64,000 bases of DNA from Bathynomus jamesi. Taxonomy: Eukaryota; Arthropoda; Malacostraca; Isopoda; Cirolanidae. The translations under genes were made by a program, and so were the position numbers. Below are positions 13,026 through 23,397 of this stretch, one piece after another. The stretch covers positions 60,001 to 124,000 of the forward strand of contig JAJOZX010009474.1 in assembly GCA_023014485.1 (NCBI GenBank), in the 5' to 3' direction. The notes below the pieces were generated by a model, which saw only the letters and a list, made by a program, of their open reading frames with translations, had not been told where the DNA came from and did no database searches. Position 1 is the stretch's first letter; each line of letters begins with the position of its first letter.

Positions 13026-13225
13026 CAGTGGCTGCTCAAATTACTTGGACCACCCCCAGATTTTTTCTATTTTTTTTATAAATCCCAGAGAAGGTAGCAA
13101 TTTTTGATAAAAATCATTCCTCTGAGACTACCCATAAACGGCTTATCTTAATCCTTTGGAAACCTTTTTTAAATCTCATCCCACGTCAAATATGTAGGTG
13201 GTCCAAGTAATTTTATAAACCACTG
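13026..13225. mobile_element. Tc1-type MITE, 200 bp
   Basis: The ends are inverted: left CAGTGGCTGCTCAAATTACTTGGACCACC and right, reverse-complemented, CAGTGGTTTATAAAATTACTTGGACCACC. CAGTGG...TGGACCACC ends are typical of non-autonomous Tc1/mariner elements. The right flank is TA, the expected target; the left flank is CA, one change from TA. No coding capacity. Confidence 0.75.
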
Positions 13226-13648
13226 TATGTTGAAAACCGAAGTATTTTTATTTTCTTTCATAATTATAATTAAAGTTAGAATAGTTCATGAAAATTAACT
13301 TTGCAAACGCAAGTTTTCATGCAAAGAAATTTGCGGACACAGTTCAGCTATTTTTCACCAAAATTTACAGAAAAATAATTTGGTCGCAAAGTATCAAAAC
13401 ATTTGGTATCAAAGTATCAAACAGTGACGAGGTCAGAAAGTGGCACAACGTTCAGGCCAATTAATGTAGCTAATTGCGCTAACTCCTATATTATTATTAC
13501 TAGCACTATCCGAATTCGAACCCTCGACCGCGATGTCTTCACTCCGTTTATAGGAAAATGGCGTTACCCATTCAGATTTAGATTTTCGAAATACTTTGGG
13601 AAATGTCTCTATCATTTTCGCTGTTTCTCACTTCTTAATCAGTTAGTG
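13226..13648. other. Short non-coding stretch
   Basis: No gene. Minus-strand GGGTTCGAATTCGG near 13509-13525 resembles a Pol III B box, but nothing else tRNA-like surrounds it. The stretch ends in the (CT)n tract that borders the CR1-like element. Confidence 0.4.
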
Positions 13649-14005
13649 CTCTCTCTCTCTCTCTCTGAGCCACCGGCTCAGCCTCCTGCGGAAGTTGCCC
13701 CCTCGATGGTGAGGGGCTCTTCAACTTCCGACAGCCCTGGCTGTTCGGGAAACGGGTCGGGCTAGGGTGCGGTCTGAATAGGGAAGGATCCCTCCGTGCA
13801 GTGATTTTTAATGCTAGGTCGATTAGGAATAAGTTTTGCGAACTACGGGCGCTCTTAGTATCAGAATACCAGGATATCGTTGCTATCACCGAGTCCTGGA
13901 TTCATACTGATCGTAGGGACTACGTTAGGGAGTTCAAGATTCCCGGTTATAGAATGTTTCACAAAGACCGCGCCCGTGGGGAGGGGGGAAGGGTACTATT
14001 ATTAA

Positions 14006-14221
14006 CAGAGCTGGGCATTTGCGGCATATTTTGCGGTACTGCGGTACTACCAAACTACCAAACCGGCACCAAACCGGTACGCGGAAATTTGAATGCGGTA
14101 GCGGTACTGCGGTACTTTCAGCGATCCTTTGCGGTACTGCGTTATGCGGTTCCGGTTTGCGGTTTGCGGTAGTACCGCAGTACCGCAGTACCGTAAAATA
14201 TGCCGCAAATGCCCAGCTCTG
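14006..14221. mobile_element. hAT-type MITE with long inverted arms, 216 bp
   Basis: Starts CAGAGCTGGGCATTTGCGGC and ends in its inverted copy; the arms match for about 50 bp and are rich in GCGGTACT units. CAGAGCTGGGCA is the same 12-bp end as the element at 40160-40874, which has a clear 8-bp duplication. The right flank here is GGTACTAA and the left side carries GGTACTAT six bases before the end, an imperfect 8-bp duplication. It interrupts the CR1 endonuclease between GGRVL and YMRDTL. Confidence 0.8.
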
Positions 14222-14718
14222 GGTACTAATATACATGAGAGACACGTTGAGTCCAGTTGACTGCCAGTTCCGATTGGAACGGGAGCTGCTTGGCGTCGAT
14301 CTGAACGTGGGAGGGACGGACTATAGGTTAATCTTGGTGTACAGACATCCGCATCTCCTCCTCGAGGAGGATACAGCCCTGTACACCGAACTTCGTAGCC
14401 TGCTAGGGGACAGGGTGTGTGTAGTTTTAGGAGACTTCAACTGTCGCGGCATAAACTGGGAAGACAGGACCGCTGATGCCGAAGAGAGGAGGCTAGTTGA
14501 CTTTGTCGATGAGAATTTCCTCACTCAGTGGGTCAATGAGCCTACACGAGGCGAAAGCGTTCTGGACTTAGTATTCACGACCGAAGACAACCTCGTCACT
14601 GGCCTCACCGTTGACGAATCGTTGGGCGGGAGTGATCACGGTCTGATTAGGTTCTGTGTCTGCGTCCCTCGGGTGAAGCGTAGTGACTCTAGAGGCAGTA
14701 AACTCGATATAAGGCGGG

Positions 14719-16739
14719 AAGAAACATTTAGGGAATTCATAATAACACTAAACCACTCCACAGATACATTCAGGCTATACAAGACTATAAACAGCATTAC
14801 CAACTCTAACAGCGGCATTCACACCTCACACGCGGCTATCTGTCGCAGCCAAAATTATATCCCAACATATACACAACGAGCTAACATTCTAGTTAATCAC
14901 TACGCAAAGATAAGTCACTTAAACAGAGAAAACAACCAGAAACACACAGACAGACAAACAGCCAGACACAAGAAAACCTACAGGCTTGACACGACCATCA
15001 CACTCTTCAATATAGACCAGACCACCATCATCATCAAAAACATTAAGAATTCGAAGGCTGCTGGACCAGTCAACATATCTAACATACACCTTAAACACTC
15101 ACTTGGGTTCACAGGGAATACTAGCTGTCACAAACATCAGCACATATTCATACCAATACTGCATTATTCCTGACATATGGAAGCAAGGTAAAATTATTAC
15201 AATACTCAAACCAAACAAAAATCCAACAGAACCAGCTTCCTACAGATCCATTACTTTACTATGCACACCTTCCAAAGTAACAGAAAGACTAATCTTACGA
15301 ATCACCAACCCACACATACCACTATCGCCTATTCAACATGGATTCAGACCTCACCACTCAACGACATTACTCCTCCCGCAGCACATCATGGATGGCATCA
15401 ACTCCAGACGACCAGCTCAACGTACACTATTAGCAACAATAGACATTAGTAAAGCATTTGATGCTATCCCACGCTTCCCTCTCATAAACAAAATACTCAA
15501 CACAAACATGCACAATAACACCAAAAGGTGGATGAGCAACTATCTTTCAGGAAGGTACTCACATGTCACATTTAATGACAAGTCATCCAAAAACATGCAT
15601 GACATTCCAACACCCATAGAAAACAAGCTTACCTTATCATCATATGCAGATGACATCACTTTAACATCCACCCACAACATCGACACCGCTACAAATAACC
15701 TACAAACATACATAAACAGTATACAAGACTGGCTCACACACAATGGACTCAAAGTAGCGCCCACAAAATCAACTATCCCCTTGCTTATAAGCAACACAAA
15801 AGAACACCAACATTCCACACACTCACAGGACCAAAATACTTGGGTTCACATACAACACATCATTATCTTTTGCAAACCACATTCAGGACAAATGTACGTC
15901 AAGATTTGACACGCTTAGGGTACAAACAGGCACAAACTTTAGTCACCAGCAGTAAACAACATCACTCATATACAAACAATGTGTTCGCTCAGTTATGGAC
16001 TATGCTAGCCCATGCTGGGCACCCATTATCTCAAACACACACATAAACACCTTACAGACAATACAAAACAACGCACTTCGTATCATTACAGGATGCACTC
16101 AACAACACCAATAGAACACCTGCACAGAGAAACAAAAATACTGAAAGTTAGGGAACATTTAGACATGAGGGGAACACAATTCATGGCAGCAGCGACAACT
16201 AACCCACAACACCCTTGCCACTACATGTACAATCATGCACCGACACCTCGCACCATTAAGGTAACACCAGAGAGCCATTATAACCAAATACTCCATTCTA
16301 TACCACGCCGCACAGACATCACAGTACAAAAAACACATACACACACACACACACTAACCCACAAAGCAGTGACACGACTCGGTCCGAATGCGGTCCTAGT
16401 TGCGAAGCCGCCACCCATTAACAGGTCAGAGATCAGCCTGAGCAGATCGGATCGAGTTAACTTAGCACGATTCCGATGTGGACATCACCCTAACTTACGG
16501 ACATATAAACACAGATTAGACAACTCCACAGACGACACCTGCCACCTGTGCCAGGACACACTACAAACAATTGAACACATTATGACAGACTGTACCGTTC
16601 TAGCACAACAACGAACACAACACAACATCACTAGTGTACTGAACCTCTGGTTCACTCCGGAGAGGGTGATGGGTTACCTGCGTGCCGCCGGCTTGCTCGA
16701 TCAGGGTGGGCTGATCGGCTAAACAACAACAACAACAAC
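14719..16739 (+). mobile_element. Jockey-like LINE, copy B, 5'-truncated, with GGCGGG target duplication
   Basis: This copy starts in the linker before the RT (aagaaacatttaggg) and ends in (AAC)n. GGCGGG flanks it on both sides (14713-14718 and 16740-16745). Removing it restores the CR1 reading frame exactly (IRR then ADFVV), so insertion into copy 1 of the CR1-like element is certain. RT signs are HGFRPHHSTTLLL, IDISKAFDAIPRFPLI and SYADDITL (about 15640). A deletion removes the block between FNDKSSKN and MHDIPTP that copy C still has, which includes the RT VPQGSVLSP motif. The C-terminal CHLCQDTLQTIEH zinc block is at 16540-16580. Confidence 0.9.
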
Positions 16740-18743
16740 GGCGGGCGGACTTTGTTGTCCTCCGGGATAGCGTAGGTGAGATGGGGTTAGAAGTAGGTGG
16801 TGATGTTGAGGAAGTATGGACTGCATTACGGGACCAGTTTATGGTGCTGCAGTCTTCTGCCATACGCTCAAAATCGGTCACCCCTGCTTCAACGCAGTCT
16901 AAGTGGTTCAGTCGTGACATCACTTCGGCTATCCGAAATAGGAAAGCTGCGTATAGGAGGGCGAAGGCCAATCGTTCCCATGAGAACACTGAGTCGTATG
17001 TCCGCCTGTGCAGAGAAGTGAATGTGAAGGTTAGGCTAGCGAAACGTAACGAAGAACTCCGGTTGGCAAGCCTCTGCAAGGGGAACCCTAAGGAGTTCTT
17101 CAGTTATGTTAATAGTGCTTAATGAGTACTTTGTGGGAGTGTTCACCAGGGAGGACATCCGCCTCATCCCAGAGCCTGGCATCAGGCACGAAGGTGCTGG
17201 CCTGGATGGTGTTCGGTGTACCGCGACAGTCGTTGCCGATAGAATAGACAAACTGAGCGTGTTTAAGGCTCCTGGCCCAGACCAGTTCCTCCCCAGAGTG
17301 TTGCGGGAGGTGCGAGACCAGGTGGCTCCCCAACTATCGTCCCATTAGTCTCACTTCGGTTGTAGGTAAATTATTAGAGGGGATAATAGCGGATAGGATC
17401 GTTGACCATTTGGATTCCTATAAGCTGCTTGGGGACTCCCAACATGTGTTTAGAGGGCATAGGTCGTGTCTCACCATCTTGCTCGAGTTTTTCCACGTCA
17501 TGTTGAGTATGAAAAGATAGGGCGATTGATATACTTTATCTCAACTTTCAGAAAGCCTTTGATAAGGTACCTCACCGCCGGCTAATGGCCAAAGTGCGCG
17601 CGCTGGGTATCGGTGGGGAAGTAGGTAGGTGGATTGAAAACTGGCTGAAGAATAGGCGGCAGAGGGTTGTAATTAAAGGGGCTAGTTCGGTTGGGCCTCG
17701 GTCACTAGCGGGGTTTCTCAGTGTTCCGTTTTGGAGCCACTTTTGTTTATCATTTACATAAATGATATCGACGGTGGCATCGACAGTAGGATCGCCAAAT
17801 TCGCTGATGACACGAATCTTGGGGCCAATGTTGGGACGCCCGAGGCGATCGAGCAACTGCGTGCGGACCTACGTAGGATAGGAGAGTGGTCCGACAAATG
17901 GCAAATGCCGTTTAACTTGGGTAAATGCAAGGTGATGCACATTGGCTACGCCAATCCCAAGTCGAACTACTCCATGTTGGGCAGTAATATCGAGGCGAGT
18001 GATTTGGAAAAGGACTTTGGTGTGCTAATTAGCAGTGACCTTAAGTTTACCAAACAGTGCGTAGAGGTGGAAAAGAAAGCCCAGAAGTTGTTAGGTTATA
18101 TCAGGAGGAAATTTCGATTTCGGAACAAGGAGATTGTGCTCTCTCTCTACAATTCTCTGGTTCGGCCGCACATGGAGTATGCTGTGCAGTTCTGGTCGCC
18201 CACCCTCAGGAAAGATATTAAGAGGCTGGAGCGAGTGCAGGCGAGGGCCACAAAGTTAATCCCTTCCGTTAGGCATATGGGCTACAATCGACGCTTACGC
18301 GCCCTGAATTTGTTTTCTTTGGAAACTCGGAGGCTGCGCGGTCAACTCATAGAGGTTTTCAAGTTCTTACGCGGATTCACAATGTCGATTTTAGAAGCAT
18401 GTTTAGTTTAAATGATAACCCAACTCGCAACAATGGTTGGAAGTTGGATTTGAAACGGTTTAGGACTAGTGTGTGTGGGTATTACTTTACGTATAAGATC
18501 TGTGACACGTGAAACAGACTACCTTCGGAAGTTGTGAACAGTTCTTCTGTGGATCTGTTCAAGAAAAGGTTAGACCGAATCTTGCACACTATTTGAGGGT
18601 GACAGAATTTTTCCCTGGCACCCGTTGCCATTAGTACCTCCTCGGTATGGGCCGCAAGGCCTTTTGAGGTACTACTTTTCCTTGTAACTCCTTGTAACTC
18701 TCTCTCTCTCTCTCTCTTCTCCTCTCTCTCTCTCCTCTCTCTG

Positions 18744-19064
18744 AGAAAGATTTGAAATAAAATAAAAATTCCTCCCTCTCTTTAGCAAGGTGATATATGC
18801 AAAAACGCGTTGTAACGGTTTGTAACCAGACTCACCAAGTTTGATGAAGCCCGATTCAAACTATCGTTAACAGTACAACAATATCAGCAGTACAGACTTA
18901 ATATTAATTAACACCGTCAATCCTGACATATTGACAAACACTTGGCGAAAGATGGAGAACTGATTGGATGTGTGTCGAACTAGAAATGCTACACATATCG
19001 AGGTTTTTAATTTCTAAAAGTAACTTGGTTGCTGTAACACTCGTATGTCGGAAACTTTTCATTA

Positions 19065-19147
<83 letters not shown>

Positions 19148-19201
19148 TGAAAATTATTTCACGAAAGTAACATATATTGAGAGAGAGAGAGAGAGAGAGA
19201 G

Positions 19202-19235
<34 letters not shown>

Positions 19236-19928
19236 TGTTGTTGACATCGAGTATTCATTTAGTTAAAGGTAACCATGGAGTAAAAAGACAGTGGAAACCC
19301 AAAACGCAGAATTGATTGAACGTTTCTGAATACATTGAATAGACTGAATGAAATAGAATGATTGGAAAAGAGAACGAACTCTAAAGAAACAAATTCAATT
19401 TTCAACCTTAAATGGAATTTATAGACTGTACAAAGAGAAATTCTAATAAATAAACATAAAGAATAAAATAGAGAAAATGGGAAAGTTATACGTCTTTTAT
19501 AGCTATTCTTTATACTATATATTTACTGTATGTATATATATATATAATATATATATATATATTTTTCTTGTTTTTTTTAAGGTTTATTATTATGCACACA
19601 CCAAAAAGATTTGCCTTTTTGCAGGATGCATTTTTCAAACTAGTCCATGATTTTTTAGGTAATGCCTTTTTTTAAACACAAATTTTACACAAAACTAGCG
19701 CTCATCCTACTTTTTGAAAAGAAGTTTTTAAACTAGCGAGATCTCACGAACCACTTACATTTTGAGTGTAGCTTCACAAATTTGGTTTCACTGGCTTTGG
19801 ATGTGAAGCTCAAAATTTTTATGGTTGTGGTATTTTTGTAAATTTATGGACTGACTTGCTTTTCCTCGATTTCACAAAAGAGTATAAAATTTGGTAAAAA
19901 CATGGTCTGACTTGATGCACAAAATTAT
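18744..19928. other. Non-coding stretch with (CT)n, (TA)n and (GA)n microsatellites
   Basis: No gene. Tandem tracts: (CT)n about 19067-19098, (TA)n about 19106-19142, (GA)n about 19178-19201, (TA)n 19203-19232 and an interrupted (TA)n 19534-19562. Between the first two TA tracts, GAAAATTATTTCACGAAAGTAACA (19147-19170) repeats the outer end of the Penelope-like element at 36841, which also abuts (TA)n. Confidence 0.55.
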
Positions 19929-20152
19929 GGATCTTTTCCTTTATAGCACCCGCCCAAGTTCTTTTTAATTCAATGCCCGGTTTGGTCAGCTGTATGCCTT
20001 TAACGATTGGTTAGGTTAATTCATGATATTTTCGTTAGTTCTAACAAAAAATATCACGACTTAACCTAACCAATTGTCAAGGGCATACAATTCACCTAAC
20101 TGGCCATTCAATTAAAAAGACGAAATTGGGGGTGCTATAAAGGAAAAGATCC
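19929..20152. mobile_element. Hairpin MITE, 224 bp, with 8-bp duplication AAAATTAT
   Basis: The left end GGATCTTTTCCTTTATAGCACC is repeated inverted at the right end, and the two arms pair over most of their length, giving one long imperfect hairpin. AAAATTAT occurs directly on both sides (19921-19928 and 20153-20160), so an 8-bp target duplication is likely. No coding capacity. An inner block (GATTGGTTAGGTTA...ATATTTTCGTTAG) recurs at 57935-58040. Confidence 0.65.
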
Positions 20153-20160
20153 AAAATTAT

Positions 20161-20526
20161 TTATTGTATTTTACCACAAACAACACAAATTGTGAAAGAG
20201 CTCCGTTGGGCGGAGCTTAGAACTCTCAACGAATAAACTCCGCCCACCGTCACGCAGACAAACGTCTTACTCAGCTGAACAACATTTTGGCCACATAAAC
20301 TTCGCTCTAAACATATTTGTAGTGAACGAATTTGTTCGTTTGTTTGATGTTTACATCAAATTAATTGCGACGACGTCCTCTAGCTTTTGGTGTAAAATGC
20401 GTGTGGTGTAGTTTCTTTTGAAAAAAGTTATAGCCTTCAGAAGGTCCGTCCGCGGAGTACTAATCAGGGTCAAAAAAGTTTGTCCACGCACGCAAGTGCA
20501 TTGTCGGTATATATTGTAGATATATA
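20161..20526. other. Non-coding flank of the BEL element
   Basis: No gene recognised. A short inverted repeat TGGGCGGAG / CTCCGCCCA lies at 20208-20248. Confidence 0.45.
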
Positions 20527-20531
20527 CACAC

Positions 20532-21095
20532 TATGGAAAATTTGGGAGTACCGAAATGGAAGACCCACCTAATCTTGGATAAGCCATATTGACATTAAAA
20601 TAAATAATAATAATAAAAAATAACTCGGAAGGAGAACATGAACTCTTGCTGAGAAAAATTAAAAAGACACCAACGAAAAACAAATATGGGATGAAAAGAA
20701 AAAAAGATCCCATGGCTAGAAATAGCAACACGGTTTTAAGAAGAAGAAGAAAAAGATCGGATAAGCAGAATAAGAGGGCGAGAAGCTGAATAAGCATAAG
20801 CTGATTAAGCATAAGAACAGCGACGGAAAAAGCCGGAATAAAAATGTTTTAGTGGTGTCAAGAGATAAAATTCATAACAGTTTCAAGGTAAGAAGTTCAT
20901 AAATTTCCCTTCGGTTATTAAATTTAGGTTAAATAAGCTGACATTTCAGCTGTAATTGTTTAACAAAAGAGTATGGAAGTCCTGTTTATGGACAAATAGT
21001 TAGGCTGGTTCATCTTTGGCCTAGGTCTTCCATCTCAACATAGCCTAGGTTGTGTTTAGGCTACTCTGGTTGGAGCAGGACCTATTTTTTCCATA
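20532..21095 (+). repeat. 5' LTR of the BEL/Pao element
   Basis: Begins TATGGAAAATTTGGG and ends TTTTTTCCATA; these ends are short inverted repeats. It matches 27206-27773 almost base for base. Confidence 0.93.
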
Positions 21096-21102
21096 TCTAT
21101 AA

Positions 21103-21120
21103 TGGTGGCCCGTGTGGGGA
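21103..21120 (+). promoter_or_regulatory. Primer-binding site, probably tRNA-Ile
   Basis: TGGTGGCCCGTGTGGGGA lies seven bases after the 5' LTR. It begins TGG, complementary to the CCA end of a tRNA, and its complement resembles the 3' end of a tRNA-Ile with about two mismatches to the insect sequence as I remember it. The tRNA identity is therefore tentative. Confidence 0.65.
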
Positions 21121-21481
21121 AGGGTTATTTGCTGTGAAAACCTTAACCTTGAATAAAATAAAATAAAATAAATTAAAACAAAAAAATAATAAAATTACGC
21201 CTTATCAAACATTTTGACATCTGAACAGAATTTATTCCATGTTTGGCTTTTTCAAATACTTACATATAAATAATAATAAATTACGAAGCCCTAACTAAAA
21301 ATAAAAATAAGAAATAATTCAAATGCTTCAAAACTTATCATTTGGTCATAAATGTGGTAAAATTCTAGAATAAGGGTAATCAGAAGCCTAGCCTATTTAA
21401 CCAAAATAAAGCTTATTTATAGAGTTGAAAGGGTTTTAGGATTTTGGGGACTTAATTTTGGAAAAATAAAATAAACAAAAT

Positions 21482-23397
21482 ATGGCTGAATGTGAAGCAA
21501 TTGAGGCAAAGATTAAATCATTAAAAAGGAAGAGATCAGCAAGGAAGGGAGTCATTACCAGGCTTTTAACTACCTTTAATAGCAAAGAAAATCCAAATAA
21601 AAGGGATTATGATACTATTTTGGGTGGTTTAAATAGAATTAAACAGGAAATAATAATATAGATGAGGAAATTGTTACAGAAACTGATGCGTTAAATGTTG
21701 GTGAAGAGACATATACAGCACTTTTGTGTGAACAAGAACAGAATATTTTTGAAATAGATTCTCACATAAATGAATTATATGCTGCTTTAGATAATCTACC
21801 AAATAATTTAGAGGCTACAAATCAAAGTTTGATTGAGGCCTTCAGAAATGTATCCATTTCTAATGATGACAATAAACAACTAAAAGCCAAGTTACCAACA
21901 TTACAAGTACCAATATTTGAGGGTGATCGAACAAAATTTCAGTCTTTTCTAGAAAAATTTGATAGTTTAATTGGCAACAAAGATTATATATCTGATGTTG
22001 ACAAATTCAGTTATCTCCTTAATTATTTAAAGGGCCCAGCCCTAAAACTGGTTGATGCCTTACCGGCAATTGGCAGTTCATATAAAATAGCTCTCAAATT
22101 ACTAGAAAGAAATTTCCTAAATAAAAAAGAAATAGTAAATGATTTAGCAATAAAATTAAAAAATATAAAACCAGCCAAGGATAACCATCAGGATCTGTAC
22201 AATTTCTATTGTGAAATTGAATGCATGTTAGGTCATCTACAAAATAATGATATAGATCTAGAGAAATCAGCATGGTTTATCCAAGCCATAATATTTGATT
22301 GTTTACCTACCCAAATTAGGGATATTTTCCAAAGAATAACGGGAAATACATACCCTACCCTTGATGAAATAAGGAATGAATTTCCAAATGTTTTGTCAAT
22401 GTACAAATCTTCAAAGATTGATTCACAAACAAAGATTGATTCACAAACAAAGAAAATACAAACAAAACCACAACCACAACAAAAAGACAAATCAGAACAA
22501 AAAGTGATAGGTCTAACTCCTACACTACGAAATTTTAATGTTACGACAGAATTTGTACGTAAGTGTAAATTTTGTTCGGCTGATGATCACTATAGCACAC
22601 GATGTACTAAATATGTAGACTTAGAATCCCGGATAAATAGGTGTTCTCAGTTAAACCTTTGTACTAAATGCACAGGTGCAGGACATACTAACAAAGACTG
22701 CAAAACAAAAATAAGATTCAAATGTGTTAATTGTGGAAGTTTAAATCATGTCTCTTGTCTTTGTGATTCATTTAAAAATTCAAATAAACAAAACCTAAAG
22801 AAAAATGAAAAAACATTTAATGGACATATATCAATAAATAATGTCAATAAAAATTCTAGTGTACTCCTACCTACAATAACCTTGGATTTAAAAAATAAAG
22901 AAGGTGGGACAACTCCTATAAGATGTCTAATAGATTCTTGTTCCCAACAAACATTTGTAGATCAATCATTAGTTAATCAATTAGGCCTACAAACTCATAA
23001 AAATGAACAAGAATTGTGTATAACATCATTTGTCAAAGAAAATGAACAGAAAGAAAAATATAATACAGTCAATTTAGATCTGGATATACCCACAGAGAAT
23101 AAAACAACAAACATAGAAGTAGTAGTCATTGAACAAGTTGGTCAACAAAAATTTAAAATACCAAATTTAAAAGAAGTAATACAACAACTTAAAAAGCAAT
23201 ATAAAATTGCAGATAGAAATTTAAATGATGATATAATAGATAATGTTCAAATGTTAATTGGAGCTGATTATATTCACTTAATTCAGAAGGGCATAGTCAG
23301 AATAGGAGATGGGATTGCTCTAGATACTCACTGGGGTATAGCTCCACTGGGACACATAGATAAATATAAAATAACAATGAAAAATAAAAATATATGA
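21482..23397 (+). pseudogene. gag-pro: gag and protease region of the BEL/Pao element
   Basis: The natural start is probably the ATG at 21482 (MAECEAIEAKIKSLKRK). A 1-bp loss near 21650 shifts the frame, and the rest is open from about 21664 to the UGA at 23395. The capsid-like part spans 21880-22400. Three CX2CX4HX4C zinc knuckles follow: CKFCSADDHYSTRC, CTKCTGAGHTNKDC and CVNCGSLNHVSCLC (22566-22770). The protease motif is CLIDSCSQQTF (about 22925), with Cys where the usual D-S/T-G has Gly. The frame after the UGA is the same as before it, so gag-pro and pol form one frame apart from this codon. The family role is particle assembly and polyprotein cleavage. Confidence 0.85.

Larger units (their letters stand above)
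13801..18595 (+). pseudogene. ORF2 (endonuclease and reverse transcriptase) of CR1-like copy 1
   Basis: Endonuclease start: IFNARSIRNKFCELRALL and ITESWIHTD (13803-13910). After the MITE it resumes with DTLSPVDCQF, LGDFNCRGINW and the GGSDHGLIRF motif (14622-14655). The frame is cut at 14718 within KLDIRR and resumes exactly at ADFVVLRDS after 16746. The linker (16781-17121) leads to RT pieces 17106-17345, 17346-17730 and 17731-18411. Motif C is FADDTNLG (17800-17825). Frameshifts near 17110, 17345, 17510 and 17700, together with the insertions, leave no usable protein. The C-terminal part after 18411 is also frameshifted. Confidence 0.8.
13649..18743 (+). mobile_element. CR1-like LINE, copy 1, nested and decayed, flanked by (CT)n
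   Basis: The element lies between a (CT)n tract at 13649-13666 and another at 18699-18743. Interior order: GC-rich leader, AP endonuclease, linker, reverse transcriptase, and a C-terminal region ending shortly before CCTTGTAACT CCTTGTAACT and the CT tail. The RT resembles vertebrate and arthropod CR1/L2 proteins (YLDFQKAFDKVPH-type motif A, LVRPH.EYAVQFWSP, ERVQARATKLIP, LETRRLRGQLIEVF). Two later insertions interrupt it: a hAT-type MITE at 14006-14221 and a jockey-like LINE at 14719-16739. A second, better preserved copy lies at 51919-53692 on the minus strand. Clade assignment rests on motif recognition. Confidence 0.85.

Noticed and set aside
13505..13530. B-box-like GGGTTCGAATTCGG on the minus strand
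   Set aside because: No A box, no stems for a tRNA; too short to call a SINE.
19062..19247. Open frame with IYIYIY and SLSLSL runs
   Set aside because: Translation of TA and CT microsatellites. The same applies to similar frames near 35613, 45100, 50635 and 53953.
20531..20812. Minus-strand open frame of hydrophobic residues in the 5' LTR (and the same in the 3' LTR)
   Set aside because: It is an antisense reading of the LTR's A-rich sequence; present in both LTRs only because they are copies.
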